The notes under the pieces were generated by a model that was not told the DNA's origin, ran no database searches, and saw nothing but the letters and a program-made list of their open reading frames with translations. The position numbers and the translations under genes are program-made. DNA of 50,633 nt from Lachnospiraceae bacterium (lineage in GTDB: Bacteria > Bacillota > Clostridia > Lachnospirales > Lachnospiraceae), in the NCBI GenBank assembly GCA_022796795.1, contig JAAWJI010000027.1:1-50633 (forward strand). The letters are read 5' to 3'. Of the stretch, positions 7,175 to 16,501 are shown in pieces (the stretch's first letter is position 1; each line of letters opens with the position of its first letter).

Positions 7175-8017
7175 TTACACCGGCGGCCGCCGCAGAGGAC
7201 AGCTGGACAAGGATACCCGCTCCGCCAGCCCTTTTAACCCATTGTCCCGCAGATAATCCTGCAAAATGGACTGGGACTGGGTGGATTCCGGCCCTATGAT
7301 GATCTCCGAAATCAGATCCTCCAGACCAATCCCTATTTTCCGGCACATGGACATAAGATCCAGCGGATAGTATTTCTTAATGCGCTCAATGGTAACATGA
7401 TAGCAGGGCTCCACATCAAAGTATTCCTTTTCAAAGGGAGAGACCACCAGACGCACTTCCTTCTCCGAGGAAAAAGAAGGGTGTTTAAACACCACAGACT
7501 GAATCCAGGCAGCCTTCATGGCTCCCTTGATACGAGGATTATCCCCTTTAATCTTGGTCTCCCCCTTTACCAGCCGGTAAAACACATCCACCAGATGATG
7601 CTCCGTCATGTCATCCTGGTAGAAAACCGTCTGCAGGGATAATTCTCCCTCTGCCATCTTTTCCAGGTAATCTCCCCGAAAGGCAATACACACGCCCCGG
7701 CCCCTGTTTCCGTACCGCTCCCACTGGGCTGCGTCGTCCCGGTACAGGGAAAAGCAGGCCGCATAGGCGGAATAGAAAAACTCCTTTTTCAGCTCCTCCT
7801 GAAAAAGCAGGCGGACCTTTCCCCCTCGTTCCTGGTCCCCCTCCTTCTTCAGACGCTTCATCACCGCATCACACAGTCCTGTCATAAACAGACGCATCTC
7901 CGCCGCATCATTCATGTTCAGCACATTGTTCACCCGCAGCTGGGCGCAGCGCAGGATTCCATCCAGAGCCTGAAAATCCGTATAGTGATAGAGGATATCC
8001 TTCTCATAACCGGCCAT
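7175..8017 (-). CDS. DUF2971-family protein
   Basis: A 280-residue soluble protein with the features of DUF2971: LYHYTDFQALDGIL at the N-terminus, a following LNMNDAAEMRLF, the block CFSLYRDDAAQWERYGNRG with GVCIAF, and FKHPSFSSEKEVRLVV. The biochemical function of this family is not established as far as I know. Members are scattered in accessory regions. It starts at 8017 with AAGGAGG upstream, is transcribed convergently to the LacI-SBP gene, and has no clear operon partner. Confidence 0.8.
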   Translation of the reverse strand: MAGYEKDILYHYTDFQALDGILRCAQLRVNNVLNMNDAAEMRLFMTGLCDAVMKRLKKEGDQERGGKVRLLFQEELKKEFFYSAYAACFSLYRDDAAQWERYGNRGRGVCIAFRGDYLEKMAEGELSLQTVFYQDDMTEHHLVDVFYRLVKGETKIKGDNPRIKGAMKAAWIQSVVFKHPSFSSEKEVRLVVSPFEKEYFDVEPCYHVTIERIKKYYPLDLMSMCRKIGIGLEDLISEIIIGPESTQSQSILQDYLRDNGLKGLAERVSLSSCPLRRPPV

Positions 8018-8138
8018 CCGTAAGCCCTTCCTCCTTAAATCTCTTTTTCTGTCTGAATTTTAGCACATTCCTACAATTCCCGCAAGCAGCGGCCAGGGGA
8101 ATCTGCGGCGGTCATGGGAGTCTGCGGCCATGGAAATC

Positions 8139-9188
8139 CTAATCTCTTGAAGTTATCTGTGGATGCACCACCACTTTAATCGATTCACTGCTCATCTGCA
8201 TCTTAATGGCATCCTCCAGATGCTCCAGATCAAACACATGGGTAATCAGCTTTTTGATCTCCAGCCTGCCGCTGTTCAAAAGATTTACGGCCCGAAGCTG
8301 GGTATCCGGATTAATCATGGAGCCTACAATGCGAAGCTCCTTCTTATACACATCAAACAGAGGCATAGCCGCCCGGGCATCTACGGCAGGCACGCTGAAC
8401 AGCAGAATCGTGGCCCCAAAGCCTGCTGCCTGAAACGCCTGATCCACCGCAAAGGTTTTTCCCACGCACTCAATGATCACATCAGCTCCATCCCGTCCCG
8501 TGATTTCTCGGATTCGTCCCAAAACATCCTCATGAAGGGGATCAATCACCGCGTCTGCCCCCACCTCCATTCCGATTTCCCGGCGCATGGCAATGGGTTC
8601 GCTTAGAATAACGGTGGAAGCTCTAGCCAGTCTTGCCAGCTGTACCATGAGAAGCCCAATGGTGCCTCCCCCAATCACCAATACCAGCTGTCCCGGCTGG
8701 ATCCCGGCCCGGTCAATGCCGTGGATGGCGCAGGCCAAAGGCTCCGCCATGGCCGCCACGTCAAAGTCCAGATCCTCCCTCACCTTTAAGCACTGAGTCG
8801 CCGGACAGAGTGCATATTCTGCAAATCCGCCGTTCACATTTACTCCAAGGGCAAACAGGCGCTCGCAATTTTGTTTTTTACCCATCCGACAGGGAATACA
8901 CTGCTGACAATAGATATTCGGATCAATGGCCACATGGTCCCCTGCCTTTAGATCCGTTACCTTCTCCCCTACCTCTGCCACAATACCGGAAAACTCATGT
9001 CCCAGCACTACCGGCGGATTCACGGCAGCGGAACCCTCCTCCCCGTGGTAAATATGTACATCTGTGCCGCAGATCCCGCTGCTATAATTTTTTACCAGAA
9101 CCTGATCTGGTCCCAGAGGGGGGAATTCCATTTCCCGGACCTGAAATTTTGCCTCCTGCTCTGATCCTAAAAAAAATGTACCTTTCAT
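8139..9188 (-). CDS. zinc-dependent medium-chain alcohol/polyol dehydrogenase
   Basis: A 349-residue member of the threonine/sorbitol dehydrogenase-like MDR family. It has the catalytic zinc motifs CGTDVHIYHG and GHEFSG, the four structural-zinc cysteines in CQQCIPCRMGKKQNC, and a Rossmann motif VIGGGTIGLL. It would oxidise a secondary alcohol or sugar alcohol with NAD(P). The start has AAAGGA upstream. It is near a broken paralogue and a ROK regulator, in a neighbourhood of sugar genes; the specific substrate cannot be called. Confidence 0.85.
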   Translation of the reverse strand: MKGTFFLGSEQEAKFQVREMEFPPLGPDQVLVKNYSSGICGTDVHIYHGEEGSAAVNPPVVLGHEFSGIVAEVGEKVTDLKAGDHVAIDPNIYCQQCIPCRMGKKQNCERLFALGVNVNGGFAEYALCPATQCLKVREDLDFDVAAMAEPLACAIHGIDRAGIQPGQLVLVIGGGTIGLLMVQLARLARASTVILSEPIAMRREIGMEVGADAVIDPLHEDVLGRIREITGRDGADVIIECVGKTFAVDQAFQAAGFGATILLFSVPAVDARAAMPLFDVYKKELRIVGSMINPDTQLRAVNLLNSGRLEIKKLITHVFDLEHLEDAIKMQMSSESIKVVVHPQITSRD

Positions 9189-9409
9189 CTTCTCTGTCCT
9201 TTCTTTTTCTATTCCACAGCCATCTGTTTGAAACTGCCCTCTCTCACAAATCTTTTCAAGCAGTTTTCATTCCTTCCCGCAGACCCTGTATCCAAAATCG
9301 GCTTGCCATCCTCCTGGCAGCAGATATGGAAAGCCCTAAAAGCTTAAGCTTCCTGCGGCTGCCTAATCCAATCTTTTTCTGAATCTATCCCTCCACATCT
9401 CCTTGGAGC

Positions 9410-10064
9410 TTATTCAAATGCAATCAGCACTTTCATCACAGAATCCTTCTCATGAATAACGCAGTCAAAAGCTTCCTGCACCTGTTCAAAGGAAAAAGTC
9501 CGGCTGATCATCTGCCTCACCTGTATTGTTTTACTGGAAACGGCTCTCATGGCCATGGGATAGATGTTCACATACCGGAACACGGAAAGGATATCCACCT
9601 CTTTATTATTTGCGTCAATAAAGCGGAAGGGTGTCTCCCCATAGACATTTCCCACCATGACAATTTTCCCGCCCCGTCTCACCCATCTCTATGGTCTGGG
9701 CAGCCGTCACCTTGCTCCCGGCTGTTTCAAATACCACATCCGCGCCTTGACCATTGGTAAGCCTCATAACCTCCTCATACACATTGCAGTCTTTTGCGTG
9801 TATCAGCGCATCCGCCCCCATACGGGACGCATTTTCCAGCCTCAGGTCAAAGAGATCCGACACCATTATGGGGCCCACTCCCATGGCCCGAAGAGAAGCA
9901 ATAGTCATAAGACCAATGCAGCCCGCGCCTAAAACCAGCGCGTTTTGTCCAAGCTTAGTCCCGGAACGGTTGACAGCATGCATTCCTACGGACAAAGGCT
10001 CCCGAAGGGCTCCTTCCACCGTATCCATATATTCCGGACTTCGGTTGAACAGCGGTCTTCGCTT
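9410..10064 (-). pseudogene. truncated, frameshifted zinc alcohol dehydrogenase
   Basis: Only the C-terminal two thirds of an MDR dehydrogenase is present. The first frame begins after a TAG at 10067-10065 with RPLFNRSPEYMDTVEGALRE, continues through the Rossmann motif LVLGAGCIGLMT and reaches TAAQTIEM. There an extra G near 9684 shifts the frame; the protein continues as RRGGKIVMVGNVYGETPFRF to the stop at 9410. The zinc-binding N-terminal domain is missing, and its place is taken by the divergent ROK gene. Non-functional as it stands. Confidence 0.85.
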
Positions 10065-10094
10065 CTAAAAACTACCATTGATATAGGGATTATC

Positions 10095-10916
10095 ATGAAT
10101 ACAGCAGATGTTAAGAAAACCAATACCTTAAAGGTATTTCAGCTGGTCTACAGTCAGAAAATTATATCCAAACAGAGCATTGCCCATACCCTGGGCATCA
10201 GCCTTCCCACGGTTACCCAGTGCGTCAATGAACTGAAAACGGAAGGATTGTTAAGAGACGATTACAGATACGAGTCTTCTGTGGGGCGCAAAGCCGCTGC
10301 CATTATGAGCCTGCCCAACTGCCGGATTGCCATTGGCGTGGAAATCCACCAGCATCATATCCGTCTGGTGGCAGTTAATATTTACTGTGACATTCTGTCG
10401 GAAATCAGGCTGGAACTCCTCTATGAAAACAGTGAGACGTATTATTTTCTTCTGGGAAACGCCATCAACAACTTTTTTATCTCCTGCAATTTCACAAAGG
10501 ATATCCTTCTGGGCGTTGGCATTGCCGTCCAGGGACTATCCAACCGCCAGGGCAACAGGATGATCTACGGCGCCCTTCTGAACAACCGAAGCTTCTCCCT
10601 GGAAGGACTGGCTCCCTATGTGGTATTTCCCTGTACTCTTCGCCATGATACGGAGGCTTTGGCGGACCACACGCTGTGGAATCACCCGGAAATCCAGGAC
10701 TGTTTTTTTCTGGATATTGACTTTAACCTGGGAGGCGCCATCATTATCAACCGCTCCGCCCACTGGGGAGATGTAATGCCCAGCGGCCTTCTGGATCAAA
10801 ACTTCTATGAGGATATGCAGCGGCCGGATATTGTGCTGTCCCACTACAACGACAATGCAGTTGGGGCCGCCATCTTTTATATCCATCAATTTCTGGAACG
10901 TCCTATTCTCTATTGA
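10095..10916 (+). pseudogene. ROK-family regulator with internal deletion
   Basis: 273 codons starting at the ATG at 10095. It has an N-terminal winged helix (SIAHTLGISLPTVTQCVNEL) and the first part of a ROK domain (GVGIAVQGLSN; LDIDFNLGGAIIIN). After HWGDVMPSG the text jumps to DIVLSHYNDNAVGAAIFYI, which matches the extreme C-terminus of ROK repressors. The middle block, with the EMGH and CXCGXXGCLE zinc signature, is absent, and the protein is about 100 residues shorter than usual. It could still bind DNA but probably not a sugar. It sits back to back with the broken dehydrogenase, suggesting a decayed catabolic module. Confidence 0.7.
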
Positions 10917-10970
10917 GAAATTCATCACCACTTACCATCCTGTACGCTTCGCCTGACCTGTTTCTCAAAA

Positions 10971-11004
10971 GGGGCGATCCGCTTCTCCTTCGGACCGCCC
11001 CTTT
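10971..11004. terminator. bidirectional terminator between ROK gene and GATase-like gene
   Basis: GGGGCGATCC (10971-10980) pairs with GGACCGCCCC (10992-11001) with A's before and T's after. It separates the two convergent genes. Confidence 0.8.
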
Positions 11005-11020
11005 CATACACCCCATATTC

Positions 11021-11764
11021 TTATTTCATCAGATACTCCAGAATTCCCTGAAACAGCTTGTTATAGTGTTCCCACTCACAGAATTCCGGCGGCGCCCAGT
11101 GAGGCGCCATATCGGTGGTAAATACGCCGCTCTTTCCCTTCCCATAAGAGCCAAAGGCAATAAAGGGATCCTGGTCCACCAAAGCTGCCACATCGGCCTC
11201 CGGCTTGGCAATGGTCTTGTTGTAGCCCAACACCTGTGGGAATTCCTTCGGAAGTCCGGCCAGGGCTTCATGCTCCTTCACGATCACTGGAGTAACCCCG
11301 TCGCAGTGCTCCATCCGGTCGTCTACGGTCAGCACCTCCACCGGAAGCACCTCCTGCACTGCTGTATCGTGCCATTTTCCCTTGGCATCCACACCGGAAA
11401 AAGTGAGATAACCGCCTACCATTAAGAGGGCCCCGCCCTCCAGTACATAGTCCCGGATCACCTTGGTCCGGTCCGGACGCTTCTCGCTTTTGGTAAAGGT
11501 AGCCGTGGGAAGCAGCAGCGTGTTGGCTCCAATATCGGAAAGCACCACGCAGTCATATTTCTTTAACTCTTCTACGCTGAAGGGAAACCCGTCTGTGGCC
11601 TCATGGTTGGGCAAAAAGATATACTCATAGCCAGCCGCCTCCACGGCCTGTCGGAACCATTTCTCTCCCGTCTCAAAGGTAGAGGTATAAAAGGCGTCCA
11701 CACCCTTCACATGGGTGGTATAACTCATCCAGGATTCCCCTGCCAACAGCACTCGTTTGCTCAT
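11021..11764 (-). CDS. glutamine-amidotransferase-like protein (GATase1-like)
   Basis: A 247-residue cytoplasmic protein of the GATase1-like/DUF1355 type: RVLLAGESWMSYTTHVKG, YDCVVLSDIGANTLLLP, EGGALLMVGGYLTFSG, and a C-terminal GVFTTDMAPHWAPPEF. A strict Cys-His-Glu glutaminase triad is not visible (the nucleophile position is Gly-Tyr), so it is probably not an ammonia-producing glutaminase. It is the last gene of the rhamnose-type transporter operon, 125 bases after the isomerase. Such proteins recur in sugar operons, but I know of no established activity. Confidence 0.75.
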   Translation of the reverse strand: MSKRVLLAGESWMSYTTHVKGVDAFYTSTFETGEKWFRQAVEAAGYEYIFLPNHEATDGFPFSVEELKKYDCVVLSDIGANTLLLPTATFTKSEKRPDRTKVIRDYVLEGGALLMVGGYLTFSGVDAKGKWHDTAVQEVLPVEVLTVDDRMEHCDGVTPVIVKEHEALAGLPKEFPQVLGYNKTIAKPEADVAALVDQDPFIAFGSYGKGKSGVFTTDMAPHWAPPEFCEWEHYNKLFQGILEYLMK

Positions 11765-11889
11765 GTCGTTCCTGCCTCTCTTTCCTGATTCATCTGTTAC
11801 TTCTTTCTCAGCTCTCCTGCAGACCCTTTCTTTCCAGAAAAAAATCTGGTTTTCTCCAAACGGACGGCGCCTGCCCTCTCCTGGAGATT

Positions 11890-12465
11890 CTATACATTTA
11901 CCTTGGGATTATCCAAAAGCTCCAGGGGATAGTCGCCCAGACGCTCCACCTCAAATCCGTTTGCCTTGAATTTCTCATAGTCAAAAGCGTTGAGCTCATC
12001 AATGGCCAGCTTATGGAACTCATAGAAGTTGGGCCACCACTCATAGCCGTCTCCCAGGCTGTGAGAGAGGTAGGCATCGGCAATATCTTTTCCCATCTGG
12101 GGAGCCACATAAAATGCGCCCATAGCCAGCACATTTACACCATTTCCGGTAATGGCCCTAAGAGCCGCCGGCACGCTCTCCACCACACCCGCATGTACGC
12201 CCGGACACTTGCTGGCCGCAATGTGAATTCCCATGCCGGTACCGCAGAAAATCAACGCCCGCTCAAATTCTCCCTCGGAGATCTTGGCTCCTACTTTCAG
12301 ACCGATCCGGTGGAACATTTCTTTGTCCTCGTCATCTGCGGAACGAACTCCGATATCCGTTACCGTCCACCCCTTTTTCTTCAGGTGCTCCACCACTGCT
12401 TCCTTCAGGGGGAATCCCGCAAAGTCCGCCCCCACTAAGATCTGCTTATCTTTCACTGTCTTCAT
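11890..12465 (-). CDS. RpiB/LacA/LacB-family sugar-phosphate isomerase
   Basis: A 191-residue protein with the N-terminal GADFAGFPLKE and the catalytic CGTGMGIHIAASK (Cys in the family's usual place). Family members interconvert aldose and ketose phosphates, for example ribose 5-P/ribulose 5-P, galactose 6-P or erythrulose phosphates. It is longer than canonical RpiB (about 150) because of a C-terminal extension (YEWWPNFYEFHKLAIDELN), seen in specialised subfamilies. It lies in an operon with sugar uptake and mutarotase genes, so it likely acts on the imported sugar after phosphorylation. No kinase is present nearby. Confidence 0.88.
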   Translation of the reverse strand: MKTVKDKQILVGADFAGFPLKEAVVEHLKKKGWTVTDIGVRSADDEDKEMFHRIGLKVGAKISEGEFERALIFCGTGMGIHIAASKCPGVHAGVVESVPAALRAITGNGVNVLAMGAFYVAPQMGKDIADAYLSHSLGDGYEWWPNFYEFHKLAIDELNAFDYEKFKANGFEVERLGDYPLELLDNPKVNV

Positions 12466-12498
12466 AGCTTTCTCCTTTCCTTGCTAAGATTTCTCTTT

Positions 12499-12828
12499 CT
12501 AGTCCAAATAGAAGATAGACTTCATGTCCACATAAAAAGCCTCTTCGCTGTCCGCGTCATACTTCTCAAAACAGGGCCTGGTAAAAGTCCACCACTTCTG
12601 GGTGGTCTCGTCCGCCGCCATCTTCTCCATATCCGCCTCATAATCTATTCCCGTATACTCAAAATAGGCAAATACCAGATCCCCCTTGAGGAATATGGAG
12701 TAATGCTCCAGGTTACATTCTTTGATTGTCTTCAGCACATCCGGCCAGACTGCCTGGTGAAGCTCCACATATTCCTGGATCTTCTCCTTCTTCAATCTGC
12801 CGATCTGCCCAAATATCTGCTTTGCCAT
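12499..12828 (-). CDS. rhaM: L-rhamnose mutarotase family protein
   Basis: A 109-residue ferredoxin-like-fold protein of the RhaM/RhaU family: the block EYVELHQAVWPDVL, then YSIFLKGDLVFAYFEY and KWWTFTRPCFEKY, with conserved His and Trp residues. The family interconverts alpha and beta anomers of L-rhamnose and related sugars. It lies directly after the second permease (75-base gap), the same position as rhaU in the Rhizobium rhaSTPQU operon. The exact sugar is inferred from this synteny only. Confidence 0.85.
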   Translation of the reverse strand: MAKQIFGQIGRLKKEKIQEYVELHQAVWPDVLKTIKECNLEHYSIFLKGDLVFAYFEYTGIDYEADMEKMAADETTQKWWTFTRPCFEKYDADSEEAFYVDMKSIFYLD

Positions 12829-12903
12829 GCGCTCCTCCCAACCCGGCCGCGGGTCGCCTGTGGAAGATGGGAAGGCTTTGCCTCCCCATCTCTCTATGAG
12901 TTC

Positions 12904-13905
12904 TTATTTCTTTTTAAACAGCTTAATATGATGGCTGGACAGATAGTTCAGCACCATAACCAGCAGCAGAACTGCACCCCAGATCAGGGAAATGTAGTAG
13001 CTGCTGATCTGCGGGAACCTGTTGATACCTGTCTCCAGCGCACGCACCAGGAAGATAGCCAGCAGCACGCCTACAATATCGCCCCGGCCGCCGTCCGGAT
13101 CTACACCGCCCAGAACCACGATCATGATACACTGAAGCGTGTAGTTGGAGCCGTAATCCGAGCGGGCGGAGTTGTAGTTTGCCAGCATGATCATACCACC
13201 CAGAGCGGAACAGATTCCGGAGATGAGATAGGTTTTGATCAGCAAGAGATCTACCCGCATACCGCTGTAAAGAGCCACATTGTGACTGCTTCCCAGAAGT
13301 GTCAGCTTCTTGCCGTAGGTGGTCTTTTTCAGGAGAAACGCCAGCACAGCCGCCGCAATCACAAAGAGGATAAACTGTACGGGAATTCCCGCCACCCGGT
13401 TGTTAATCAAAAATGCAAAATCCTTGGGGAAATCGCTGATAGCGCTTCCGTTTGTCATGACGATTCCGATTCCCGTAAAGAGCTGACCGGAACCCAGGGT
13501 AGCCAAAATGGGAGGAATTTTGCACTTGGACACAAGAATTCCATTAAACGCACCAGCCACAGCGCCCATAAGCAGGGCCAGAATAAACGCAATCACAATC
13601 CAATGCAGTCCCAGCGTATCGCTTCCCGCGCCGATCTTGCGCATAAAGAGAGCCATGGTAATCGCAGTTACATTGGCCACGCCTACGGTGGACAGGTCGA
13701 TACCTCCTGTGATCATGCACACCATTACACCCAGAGACATGAGTCCAAACTCCGGGAACTGGGCAAACATAGTCTGGAAATTCACCACCGAATAAAACTT
13801 TCCGCCCTTTGTAATTCCCATAAATACAAACCAGACAACCATAATGATCAGAAGGCGCCAGATATGGGAGTCCTTTTTCCATGAAACTTTAAGCTTCTCA
13901 GCCAT
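12904..13905 (-). CDS. ribose/rhamnose-type ABC transporter permease 2
   Basis: A 333-residue membrane protein of the RbsC/AraH family with about nine or ten hydrophobic helices. The conserved cytoplasmic loop includes GAVAGAFNGILVSKCKIPP and VLGGVDPDGGRGDIVG. It forms the second half of the channel heterodimer for sugar import. Its ATG shares one base with the stop of the first permease (TAATG), so translation is coupled. Confidence 0.92.
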   Translation of the reverse strand: MAEKLKVSWKKDSHIWRLLIIMVVWFVFMGITKGGKFYSVVNFQTMFAQFPEFGLMSLGVMVCMITGGIDLSTVGVANVTAITMALFMRKIGAGSDTLGLHWIVIAFILALLMGAVAGAFNGILVSKCKIPPILATLGSGQLFTGIGIVMTNGSAISDFPKDFAFLINNRVAGIPVQFILFVIAAAVLAFLLKKTTYGKKLTLLGSSHNVALYSGMRVDLLLIKTYLISGICSALGGMIMLANYNSARSDYGSNYTLQCIMIVVLGGVDPDGGRGDIVGVLLAIFLVRALETGINRFPQISSYYISLIWGAVLLLVMVLNYLSSHHIKLFKKK

Positions 13906-14933
13906 TACGCCACCTCCTCTGTCTGTTTCCGGTTTCCTTTTCTACGGCTGGAACGCGTCACCTGATATGCACTGATGGCCGTACCGATTACGATGAGAAG
14001 GCCTACAAATACGTCCTTCCAAACCACCGGGATTCCCAAAAGAATCATGGAGTTCTCCACCAACACAATCAGAAGGGTACCCAGCACACAGCCTGTCATG
14101 GTTCCTCTTCCACCGCCGATGACTGTGCCTCCCAGCACCACGCCGGCAATAATATTCATCTCCATCCCCAGCATATTGGTGGGATGACACTGCTGCATCA
14201 TGCAGACGCGGATCATTCCCGCAATGCTGGCGATGATTCCCGCAAACACATAGAGCAGGAATTTCGTCCACTTCACCCGGAAACCTGCGTTATAAGCCGC
14301 CGCCTCATTTCCGCCAATGGCGTAGATTCCACGGCCGAACATGGTATACTTCAACACCAGGAAGCTTACAAATACCACAAGCACCAGCACCAGAAACGCC
14401 ACCGGCAGTCTGGAGGATAATCCGCTCTGGGTATTGGTTGCTGTAAACAGGGAGCTGACTCCAAAGCTTTTCATGCCTGCTGGAATCACTGCCAGCTGCT
14501 TGGACTCCAGAGTACCCTGCATAAATCCCTTAAACACACTGGAGGTTCCCAGCGTCACAATCATGGCCGGCAGCTTCAGATAGCCAATGAAAAAGCCGTT
14601 GATCATACCCAGCACAGCGCCAATAAGAACTGCCACCAAAAGCGGAAGAAGCACACTGCCCTCATATCCCATATCCAGGAACATTTTTGTGGTGGCAAAG
14701 GCTGTCAGGGATGCCAGAGCCGGGAATGACACGTCGATACCTCCTGACAGGATTACCAGGAACGCGCCTACGGCAAACAGGCCCGGCACGATCATGGCAG
14801 ACATAATGTCTACAATATTATTCGGCGTATAAAACTGTCCGGAACGGGCCTGGATCAGTACCGAAAGAAGCAGGAGAATCAGGAATATGTACGTCTCCGT
14901 CCGCTTTAAAAGCTTTTTGATTATCTTATCCAT
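13905..14933 (-). CDS. ribose/rhamnose-type ABC transporter permease 1
   Basis: A 342-residue RbsC-type permease with multiple hydrophobic helices, the family motif GMINGFFIGYLKLPAMIVTL and VVLGGTVIGGGRGTMTG near the C-terminus. It pairs with the permease at 12904-13905 and the ATPase 12 bases upstream. The GGAGG ribosome site lies at the end of the ATPase gene. Confidence 0.92.
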   Translation of the reverse strand: MDKIIKKLLKRTETYIFLILLLLSVLIQARSGQFYTPNNIVDIMSAMIVPGLFAVGAFLVILSGGIDVSFPALASLTAFATTKMFLDMGYEGSVLLPLLVAVLIGAVLGMINGFFIGYLKLPAMIVTLGTSSVFKGFMQGTLESKQLAVIPAGMKSFGVSSLFTATNTQSGLSSRLPVAFLVLVLVVFVSFLVLKYTMFGRGIYAIGGNEAAAYNAGFRVKWTKFLLYVFAGIIASIAGMIRVCMMQQCHPTNMLGMEMNIIAGVVLGGTVIGGGRGTMTGCVLGTLLIVLVENSMILLGIPVVWKDVFVGLLIVIGTAISAYQVTRSSRRKGNRKQTEEVA

Positions 14934-14945
14934 CCAATCACCCTC

Positions 14946-16427
14946 CTACATCATCTTATCCAGAATCAATTTCTCAGACGCATCGCTGGTGAGGAACTCT
15001 CCCGACATACGTCCGTCCCGCAGCACCATCACACGGGAACAGTTCTCCAGGATCTCCGGCAGGTCGTCGGAGACGATAATCACTGCCATGCCCTTATCCG
15101 CCAGGGCCTGCAGAATCACATGAATGTCGTGCTTGGAGCCGATATCCACACCCACGGTAGGACCGTTGAGAATCAGTACATCCGGCTTGCAGGCCAGCCA
15201 TTTCGCCAGCACAATACGCTGCTGATTTCCGCCGGACAGGGTGGAAGCCGCGTTGTCCGGATTGGGAGTGGCAATGGTCAGCTCCTTCACCCACCGGTCA
15301 ATCTCTTCCTGATACTGCTTTTTGTCCAGCAAGCCCTTATTGGTCAGATTGTCAATCTCAGATATGGCAATGTTGTCGCCAATACTCTGATCCAGGAATA
15401 ATCCCTCGCTGAGACGGTCCTCCGGCACAAAGCCGATCTTGTTGGCAATAGCCGTCTGAGGATCCTTAAGCTCCACCTCATTGCCATGGATACGGATCTT
15501 TCCCTTATCCGCCGGAAGCATACCGAACAAGGACAGCGCCAGCTCCGTGCGCCCGGAATCCAGAAGACCGGTGACGCCCAGGATTTCCCCGCCTTTCACA
15601 GAAAAACTGATGTCCGAGTAGAAGCCCTCAAGCCCTAAGTTTTCCACCTCCAGAAGCGGCTCTTCCGTCATCTTCTTGGGGGTAAAGGGAACCACTTCAA
15701 ATTCACGTCCCGTCATATAATAGGTAAACTTCTTGTCATCCAGCTCCTCCGTATCTCCGTTGGCGATCAGCTTACCGCTGCGAAATACCGTAAACCGCTC
15801 GGCGATCTCAAACACCTCATCCAGCTTATGGCTGACAAAAAGAATGGAAATCCCCTGGGCTTTCAGCTGCATGATTACCTTAAACAAGGCCTTTACTTCC
15901 TTTTTTGTCAACGCGGTGGTAGGCTCATCCATAATAATCAGCTTTGCGTTAAACATCAGCGCCCGGCAGATCGCCACCATCTGCTTTTCCGCCACAGACA
16001 GATTTCCCAGCTGTGCGTCCAGATCCACCTGGAAATCGATCCGTGCCACAGCCTCCTTGGCAATCTCGCGCATGTTTTTCCAGCTTACAATCTTTTTCTT
16101 CTGCACCAGCTGACTGTTGATAGCCAGATTCTCCATCACCGTCAGGTTGGGGAAAATAGCGAAATCCTGATAGATTACCTGAATTCCGCTCATAATGGCA
16201 GAGATCGGAGTAATCTTATTTAAGGTTTTTCCGTCAAACTCAATGGTTCCGGAATCCCTCTGATACACTCCGGAGATAATCTTGATCAGAGTAGACTTTC
16301 CGCAGCCGTTCTCCCCGGCCAGGCAGTGGATTTCCCCTGGCTTGATCTCCAGCGACACCCCATCCAGCGCTTTTACACCTACGAAATATTTCCGTATGTC
16401 AATCGCTCTGAGTAAATATTCCGACAT
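14946..16427 (-). CDS. sugar ABC transporter ATPase (RbsA-type, double domain)
   Basis: A 493-residue protein with two fused nucleotide-binding domains. The first has Walker A GENGCGKSTLIK and Walker B LIIMDEPTTALT. The second has the degenerate P-loop GLLDSGRTELA and signature LSGGNQQRIVLAKWL, as is normal for RbsA/RhaT. It powers monosaccharide import with the two following permeases. The ATG at 16427 has GAGGAGG upstream; the in-frame ATG at 16442 contains that ribosome site and is rejected. Confidence 0.95.
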   Translation of the reverse strand: MSEYLLRAIDIRKYFVGVKALDGVSLEIKPGEIHCLAGENGCGKSTLIKIISGVYQRDSGTIEFDGKTLNKITPISAIMSGIQVIYQDFAIFPNLTVMENLAINSQLVQKKKIVSWKNMREIAKEAVARIDFQVDLDAQLGNLSVAEKQMVAICRALMFNAKLIIMDEPTTALTKKEVKALFKVIMQLKAQGISILFVSHKLDEVFEIAERFTVFRSGKLIANGDTEELDDKKFTYYMTGREFEVVPFTPKKMTEEPLLEVENLGLEGFYSDISFSVKGGEILGVTGLLDSGRTELALSLFGMLPADKGKIRIHGNEVELKDPQTAIANKIGFVPEDRLSEGLFLDQSIGDNIAISEIDNLTNKGLLDKKQYQEEIDRWVKELTIATPNPDNAASTLSGGNQQRIVLAKWLACKPDVLILNGPTVGVDIGSKHDIHVILQALADKGMAVIIVSDDLPEILENCSRVMVLRDGRMSGEFLTSDASEKLILDKMM

Positions 16428-16457
16428 GGAACTCCTCCTCACATTTTTTCATATTTT

Positions 16458-16485
16458 GGGCCGGACAGAAAATCCCGCCCGGCCC
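16458..16485 (-). promoter_or_regulatory. intercistronic hairpin between binding protein and ATPase genes
   Basis: GGGCCGG (16458-16464) pairs with CCGGCCC (16479-16485), followed on the minus strand by AAAATATG rather than a long T-run. Such hairpins often protect the upstream binding-protein message or cause partial termination, giving more binding protein than transporter. Confidence 0.55.
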
Positions 16486-16501
16486 GCTTTTATCTTAGAA
16501 T

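Noticed and set aside
12481..13884. Plus-strand open frame of 467 codons
   Set aside because: It runs antisense to the mutarotase and permease genes, whose protein families are clear.
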